In this document: positions 59,496 to 64,000 of the stretch, one piece after another | Numbering within the stretch: position 1 is the stretch's first letter | Layout: each line of letters opens with the position of its first letter | Notes under the pieces: model-generated | The model's input: only the letters and a program-made list of their open reading frames with translations | Told to the model about the DNA's origin: nothing | Database searches by the model: none | Position numbers and translations under genes: made by a program | Source of the DNA: Rhodospirillales bacterium | GTDB taxonomy: Bacteria > Pseudomonadota > Alphaproteobacteria > Rhodospirillales > Thalassospiraceae | DNA length: 64,000 nucleotides | Assembly (NCBI GenBank): GCA_019634165.1 | Contig: JAHQVT010000002.1 | Span: 231,230 to 295,229, forward strand | Direction: 5' to 3'

Positions 59496-60944
59496 TTATC
59501 TTTCCCGAAGCGCCTCATCCCCGTATTTCATCACGGGCGACAATAGAAACTCGATAATCCGCCGTTTCCCAGTCTTTACTTCCACCGATGCCGTCATTCC
59601 CGGCGTCAGTTTGACCATCCGGCCATCTGCGAAAATTTCTGAAGTATTCAGCGTCGCACGCACTTCATAGACCAGACCAAGGTCTTCATCCTGAATGGCA
59701 TCACGTGAAATGCTTTTGATCTTGCCATCGATCTTGCCGTAGCGGGTAAAGGGGAAGCTGTCGATCTTGATCACAGCATCCTGCGCCGCACTGACAAACC
59801 CAGCATCCTTGTTTTGCACCTTCGCAACGACTTCAAGCTCCACATCATCGGGCACAACCACCATCAGGCTTTCGGCAGGCGAAACAACTCCGCGCACGGT
59901 ATGGACGGTAAGTTGCTGGATCGTGCCGCTGACGGGCGCGCGCAATTGGTGTCGGTCTTCACGGCTTTCAGCCTTGCGAAGGGTAATCACCGCCGTTTCA
60001 AACTTGTTGCGCGCATCAAGCAGTTCTTCGAGTGTTTGTTGCTTGGTTTGCGCGATCAGGTTTTCCCGGTCTTTCTCTGCCGCCGTGATCGAGGCATCAG
60101 CCTCTTCAAGCCGGTTGCGGTAAATCTCTAGATTGCTTGTGGTTTCGATCAGCTGTTGTTTGACTTCAAGCCAAACCGGCTTGGTGCTGATCCCGTCCGA
60201 GACAAGCCCCGATAACGATCCCTCACGCTCCACCAGAAGCGGCAGGAGTTCCCGACTTTTGGCAATTTCGGCATTGATCGAGGCACGCTCTGCCCGAAGT
60301 TTTGCTGCCTCTGCATCCTTGGTCGCCAATTTGGCAAAGAAGGCCGTCAGATCACTGCGCAGTTTTTGCTCCGCAGTCTGGAGGATTTCATTATTAAGCG
60401 CCGCGTGCTCGGCAAGGGCCGGAACGTCGCTTTTATCCATACCGTCAAGAAAGGCGCGAAGTCGAGCAATATCAAGGGCGGATGCATCGCGTTCATGCAA
60501 AAGCTGCCCCTTATCCGCTTCGCTTTCGGTCGGGTCGAGTTCGATCAGAAGATCGCCTACTTTAACATGCTGCCCGTCACGGACATGAATGGCCCGTACT
60601 GTTCCAATCTCAAGCGGTTGAATTTGCTTTACACCACCATTAGGCACCAGACGCCCCTGTGCCACGGCAACAACATCGACTTCCCCAATCACGGCCCAGC
60701 CAAGCGCGATGGTAAAGAACCCGGCAAGCGATAGTGCCACCGTTCGGCCAAGCGGGTTGGCCGGTGTTTCCATGATCTCAATTGCGGCAGGCAGAAATTC
60801 GCGTTCCTGTGCCCCGCGTTTTGACTGGGCTTGTTCGGAATTCGGGTTCAGATGCGGCAAGCGTTCGCGGATTTTGGTGCTTCCCGAAGAAATTGCATCG
60901 CGGATGCGTGCGTATGCATCGCCAAACTTACTGCGCAGCGACAT
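59496..60944 (-). CDS. Type I secretion membrane fusion protein (HlyD family)
   Basis: 482 residues. Cytoplasmic N-terminal tail of ~65 residues, one TM (about 68-88), biotinyl-lipoyl-like half (VRAIHVRDGQHVKVGDLLIELDPTE), a long coiled coil (about 145-330), second lipoyl half (HQLRAPVSGTIQQLTVHT) and a C-terminal beta domain. Bridges the inner-membrane ABC exporter and a TolC-like channel (not in the window). The start overlaps the ABC gene by 17 bp. Confidence 0.92.
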   Translation of the reverse strand: MSLRSKFGDAYARIRDAISSGSTKIRERLPHLNPNSEQAQSKRGAQEREFLPAAIEIMETPANPLGRTVALSLAGFFTIALGWAVIGEVDVVAVAQGRLVPNGGVKQIQPLEIGTVRAIHVRDGQHVKVGDLLIELDPTESEADKGQLLHERDASALDIARLRAFLDGMDKSDVPALAEHAALNNEILQTAEQKLRSDLTAFFAKLATKDAEAAKLRAERASINAEIAKSRELLPLLVEREGSLSGLVSDGISTKPVWLEVKQQLIETTSNLEIYRNRLEEADASITAAEKDRENLIAQTKQQTLEELLDARNKFETAVITLRKAESREDRHQLRAPVSGTIQQLTVHTVRGVVSPAESLMVVVPDDVELEVVAKVQNKDAGFVSAAQDAVIKIDSFPFTRYGKIDGKIKSISRDAIQDEDLGLVYEVRATLNTSEIFADGRMVKLTPGMTASVEVKTGKRRIIEFLLSPVMKYGDEALRER

Positions 60945-63141
60945 TGTTCACCGCCCCTGCCTGCAATTGATAAAGCTTGGCATAGCGCCCACCAAGACCG
61001 ATCAGTTGGTCATGGGTGCCGTCTTCGATGACCTGACCTGCTTCGACCGTGATGATGCGGTCCGCATCGCGAACTGCTGCCAGTCGGTGGGCGATGATCA
61101 GAACTGTGCGCCCCTTACAAATTCGGCGCATATTTTCCTGAATGATCTTTTCGGATTCATAATCCAGCGCACTGGTGGCCTCGTCAAAGATCAGGATACG
61201 CGGGTTGTTCACAAGCGCGCGTGCAATCGCGATACGTTGACGTTGCCCCCCCGAAAGGTTCGAACCGCGTTCGCCAATTTTGGTGTCATAGCCATCTGAT
61301 AAAGACAGGATAAATTCGTGCGCCCCGGCAAGCTTGGCGGCCTCTATCACGCGCTCCATCGGCATACCCGGATCGGCAAGGGCGATGTTTTCACGAAGTG
61401 ATCGGTTAAACAGGATGTTTTCCTGCAGAACCACGCCGACCTGACGGCGCAGCCACGCCGTATCGACCATCGAAAGATCAATCCCGTCAATCAACACACG
61501 CCCGCTTTCGGGCACATACATGCGCTGGACAAGCTTGGTCAGGGTACTTTTGCCTGATCCACTTGGCCCGACAATGCCGACCACCTCGCCTGCCTTGATG
61601 GATAGATCCACACGGCGCAGGATTTCCGGCCCATCAGGGCGATAGCGGAACGTCACCAGATCAAACCTGATATCGCCTTTGATGTTATCAAGAGTTGATC
61701 TGTTTGGATTATAAGTTGGCTCGGTCGGGGAATTAAGGATATCGCCAAGGCGATCAATTGAGATGCGGGCTTGCTGGAAATCGTTCCACAATTGTGCAAG
61801 GCGCAGGATCGGACCGGTTACCCGGCCTGCCAGCATATTGAATGCAACAAGCTGCCCGACCGTCATGTCGCCGCCAACAACCGCCGTCGCACCAAAATAC
61901 AATGTCAGTACCGTGGTGATCTTTGAAATCAACTGTGTCAGTTGCCCGGCGACATTGCCAAGATTGGCGGTTTTAAAACTTGAATGGACATAGCCGGCCA
62001 GTTGTTCTTCCCAGCGGCGCTGCATTTGTGGTTCGACCGCAAGGGCTTTTAACGTCTCAACCCCCGTAACACTTTCGACCAGAAACGCCTGATTTTCGGC
62101 ACCACGCTGGAACTTCTCATCCAGTCGCTTGCGTAAGATCGGGGTAACGACAAAGGCCAGAATGACGAAGAACGGGATAGAACCCAGAACAATCATGGTC
62201 AGAAGCGGGCTGAAATGCCACATCACCGCGAAAAACACGACCGTAAAGAACAGATCAATCACAAGGGTCAGTGCCGACCCGGTGATAAAATTGCGGATAC
62301 TTTCAAGCTCTCGCACGCGCGCAACACTTTGCCCGACCTGACGCGCCTGAAAATACCCCATTGGAAGCGACATCAGATGGCGAAACAGGCGCGCACCAAG
62401 CTCGACATCGACCCGGTTCGTGGTGTGCGAGAAGATGTATGTTCGAAGGGTTCCCAACAGGACTTCAAACACCGATACAACCAGCAGGCCAAACACAAGA
62501 ACGTCAAGTGTTGTCAGCCCGCGATGCACCAGAACCTTATCAATCACGACCTGGAAGAACAGCGGGGAAATCAGCGCGAAAAGCTGCAGAAAGAACGAGG
62601 CAATCAGGACTTCAATAAAGATGCGGCGGTATTTGGAAAGAGCAGCAACAAACCAGGATATGTCAAACTTGCCACCCTGCCCCAAAATGGCTGCCCGGCG
62701 GGTAGCAAGCAACAAACGCCCCGTCCATTTCTCTTCAAAGGAAGCTTTATCAACCGACACAGCACGACCCGCAACAGGGTCCTGCACAAGGACTTTACCC
62801 TGCTCGGCATCAATCTTGGCGACAATGACGAAGGTCCCGTTTTTGATCTCGGCAATGGCGGGCAGGTTGGTTTTGGCAAGCCTGTCCCAACCCGATTCAA
62901 TAATCCGGGATTTCAGCTTAAGCCGCTTTGCCGCCAGTTGCAGGTCATCCAGCACAAAGACAGCACCGGGTTTGCCGAACTGATGACGAATCTGCTCTGC
63001 ATCTGCAGGCAAATTAAAGAATCTTAAAATCGTGACCAGTGCCAACAGACCGCTATCCTTGGATCCATCATCTTCCGGTCTGCTATCCCCGTTTTCGTCT
63101 TGCAAAAGACTTCCCCACCTTTGGCGCAGAAGCCCCTGCAT
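60928..63141 (-). CDS. Type I secretion ABC exporter with inactive C39-like domain (HlyB type)
   Basis: 737 residues. N-terminal C39-like domain (about 25-150) with DSGLLALVTILRFF where peptidases carry the catalytic Cys, so non-proteolytic. Then six TM segments (about 170-440) and the ATPase: Walker A GPSGSGKST, signature LSGGQRQ, Walker B ILIFDEATSALD, His in IAHRL. HlyB-type exporters recognise C-terminal RTX signals, and an RTX protein gene lies directly upstream on the same strand. Confidence 0.93.
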   Translation of the reverse strand: MQGLLRQRWGSLLQDENGDSRPEDDGSKDSGLLALVTILRFFNLPADAEQIRHQFGKPGAVFVLDDLQLAAKRLKLKSRIIESGWDRLAKTNLPAIAEIKNGTFVIVAKIDAEQGKVLVQDPVAGRAVSVDKASFEEKWTGRLLLATRRAAILGQGGKFDISWFVAALSKYRRIFIEVLIASFFLQLFALISPLFFQVVIDKVLVHRGLTTLDVLVFGLLVVSVFEVLLGTLRTYIFSHTTNRVDVELGARLFRHLMSLPMGYFQARQVGQSVARVRELESIRNFITGSALTLVIDLFFTVVFFAVMWHFSPLLTMIVLGSIPFFVILAFVVTPILRKRLDEKFQRGAENQAFLVESVTGVETLKALAVEPQMQRRWEEQLAGYVHSSFKTANLGNVAGQLTQLISKITTVLTLYFGATAVVGGDMTVGQLVAFNMLAGRVTGPILRLAQLWNDFQQARISIDRLGDILNSPTEPTYNPNRSTLDNIKGDIRFDLVTFRYRPDGPEILRRVDLSIKAGEVVGIVGPSGSGKSTLTKLVQRMYVPESGRVLIDGIDLSMVDTAWLRRQVGVVLQENILFNRSLRENIALADPGMPMERVIEAAKLAGAHEFILSLSDGYDTKIGERGSNLSGGQRQRIAIARALVNNPRILIFDEATSALDYESEKIIQENMRRICKGRTVLIIAHRLAAVRDADRIITVEAGQVIEDGTHDQLIGLGGRYAKLYQLQAGAVNNVAAQ

Positions 63142-63293
63142 CTACGCACGAAAGGATATTAATAATCGTCCAGTTCAAAACTGCAATTATAGATTGATTA
63201 AATTAGAACGTCTGAACATTTGGCCGGACACACGGCTCTTCCTGTGGACCAGAAAGTCCTCAAAATCTTCAAACAAATCGATATCAAGCCCTA

Positions 63294-63328
63294 CCTGAAG
63301 CAGAAGCATTACAACCTTCTGCTTCAGG
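63294..63328 (-). terminator. Hairpin after the RTX gene
   Basis: Perfect 13-bp stem CCTGAAGCAGAAG / CTTCTGCTTCAGG with a 9-nt loop, 9 bp after the RTX stop. No T-run follows on the minus strand, so termination or mRNA 3'-end protection is the likely role. The 63142-63293 spacer is otherwise empty. Confidence 0.55.
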
Positions 63329-63336
63329 AAATCGGC

Positions 63337-64000
63337 CTAACTACTTTGCCAATTCGCGGCAATTACTGTCTGTACGTTTTGGAAATCAGTGCTGTTGTGG
63401 TCGATTGTATCAGCGCTAACATCACCAATACCGAACACAGACATCGCATCGACAAGTGATTGAACATTGCTGGCAGAAAGAGTGCTACCGGCAACATCAA
63501 TTTCGCCAACTTGCTGTGGGCTTGAGCCATACCAGTCTGCGACCGTCAAACTATCTTCCGACCCAAGCAACTGGATCACCAGATCGTCTCCATCCTGGAA
63601 CAACCAGACATCCTCAGTCTCTATGCCAGATTGAAGTGAAACTTGATCAGTTGATTCAGCGTCAGAGATTATGTCGTTGTCAGCGCCACGGCCGAACACA
63701 AACGTATCCGCGCCGCTTCCACCCGACATGATGTCATCACCAGAACCACCACTCAGCACATCATCACCGGCATTACCTGCAAGAACATCAGCAGAAGCAC
63801 TGCCGACAATCACATCGTTACCGATACCGCCAACCTCAGGCGTGAAATCCTGATACTGGGCATCGGCAATCGTCTGACCCGTGACACCACCATCAACATG
63901 GATCCGATACAGATCGTTCGTCCCCGACGCATTCTTATTGCTGTAATACAGATACACCCCGCCATCAGATGATGGCTCAAGACGCACATTCAGCTCCGCA
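63337..64000 (-). CDS. RTX-type calcium-binding secreted protein, C-terminus (5' part outside window)
   Basis: The last ~221 residues; the frame stays open at the right edge. Five nonapeptide-like repeats (GGIGNDVIV, GSASADVLA, GNAGDDVLS, GGSGDDIMS, GGSGADTFV) are followed by FGRGADNDIISDAE and a C-terminal secretion-type region (LVIQLLGSEDSLTVADWY; final ~60 residues low in charge). Upstream of the repeats, YLYYSNKNASGTNDLYRIHV suggests a beta-propeller or VCBS-like body. It is the probable cargo of the type I exporter next to it. Confidence 0.9.
   Translation of the reverse strand, partial: AELNVRLEPSSDGGVYLYYSNKNASGTNDLYRIHVDGGVTGQTIADAQYQDFTPEVGGIGNDVIVGSASADVLAGNAGDDVLSGGSGDDIMSGGSGADTFVFGRGADNDIISDAESTDQVSLQSGIETEDVWLFQDGDDLVIQLLGSEDSLTVADWYGSSPQQVGEIDVAGSTLSASNVQSLVDAMSVFGIGDVSADTIDHNSTDFQNVQTVIAANWQSS

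Noticed and set aside
62215..63027. Long plus-strand open frame (270 codons) antisense to the type I exporter
   Set aside because: No ribosome-binding site, low-complexity basic composition and no recognisable domain; it mirrors a confident ABC exporter gene.
1..64000. Horizontal transfer by phage, integrase or insertion sequence
   Set aside because: No transposase, integrase, tRNA or direct repeat was seen at the edges of the polysaccharide locus or elsewhere in the window.

Overview
The window looks like chromosomal DNA of a marine-type alphaproteobacterium. Moderate GC, FecIR/TonB signalling, tripartite tricarboxylate transport and a D-tartrate dehydratase very close to rhizobial TarD fit a Thalassospira-like member of the Rhodospirillales. 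The genus is an inference from gene content. I see no rRNA, tRNA, CRISPR array, insertion sequence or prophage.

Layout. 1-3.9 kb: the end of a sodium:solute symporter, a cNMP/CBS/DUF294 protein, a DnaQ-like exonuclease and a small membrane protein. 3.9-6.6 kb: modABC molybdate importer. 6.6-11 kb: a 2-hydroxyacid dehydrogenase and a hybrid sensor kinase. 11-21.2 kb: a tartrate catabolic island with D-tartrate dehydratase, two TtuC-type dehydrogenases, TtuD, a TctA-TctB fusion permease, TctC and two LysR regulators. 21.2-51.8 kb: a large exopolysaccharide and protein-sorting locus. 52-59.3 kb: an iron-siderophore ABC importer, a TonB-dependent receptor, and FecR/FecI. 59.5-64 kb: a type I secretion pair and the C-terminus of an RTX substrate.

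The 21-52 kb locus is the most striking part. It holds a hybrid histidine kinase with HPt domain, an NtrC-type sigma-54 activator, a stand-alone receiver, an anti-sigma-kinase/receiver/PP2C fusion with two STAS proteins, and dedicated glmM and glmS. It also has an outer-membrane export protein with six SLBB repeats, a degenerate CpsD-like ATPase, a Wzz-like co-polymerase, a priming sugar transferase, four glycosyltransferases, an acyltransferase, a flippase, an O-antigen-ligase-type protein, an exosortase and a probable sorted DUF4114 substrate. The regulators match, part for part, the Syp system of Vibrio fischeri (SypF, SypG, SypE, SypA), and the STAS-lipoprotein-export-ATPase operon resembles sypABCD.

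Reading the intergenic regions by hand gave eleven -24/-12 (sigma-54) promoters, one before every transcription unit of this locus. They are accompanied by a recurring 13-bp palindrome, TCTCA-N3-TGAGA. Its distance to the -24 element (36-40, 47, 59, 68-71, 79 and 122 bp) keeps roughly one helical face. I infer one sigma-54 regulon, driven by the local NtrC-type activator, joining polysaccharide synthesis, precursor supply, partner-switching control and exosortase-mediated surface display.
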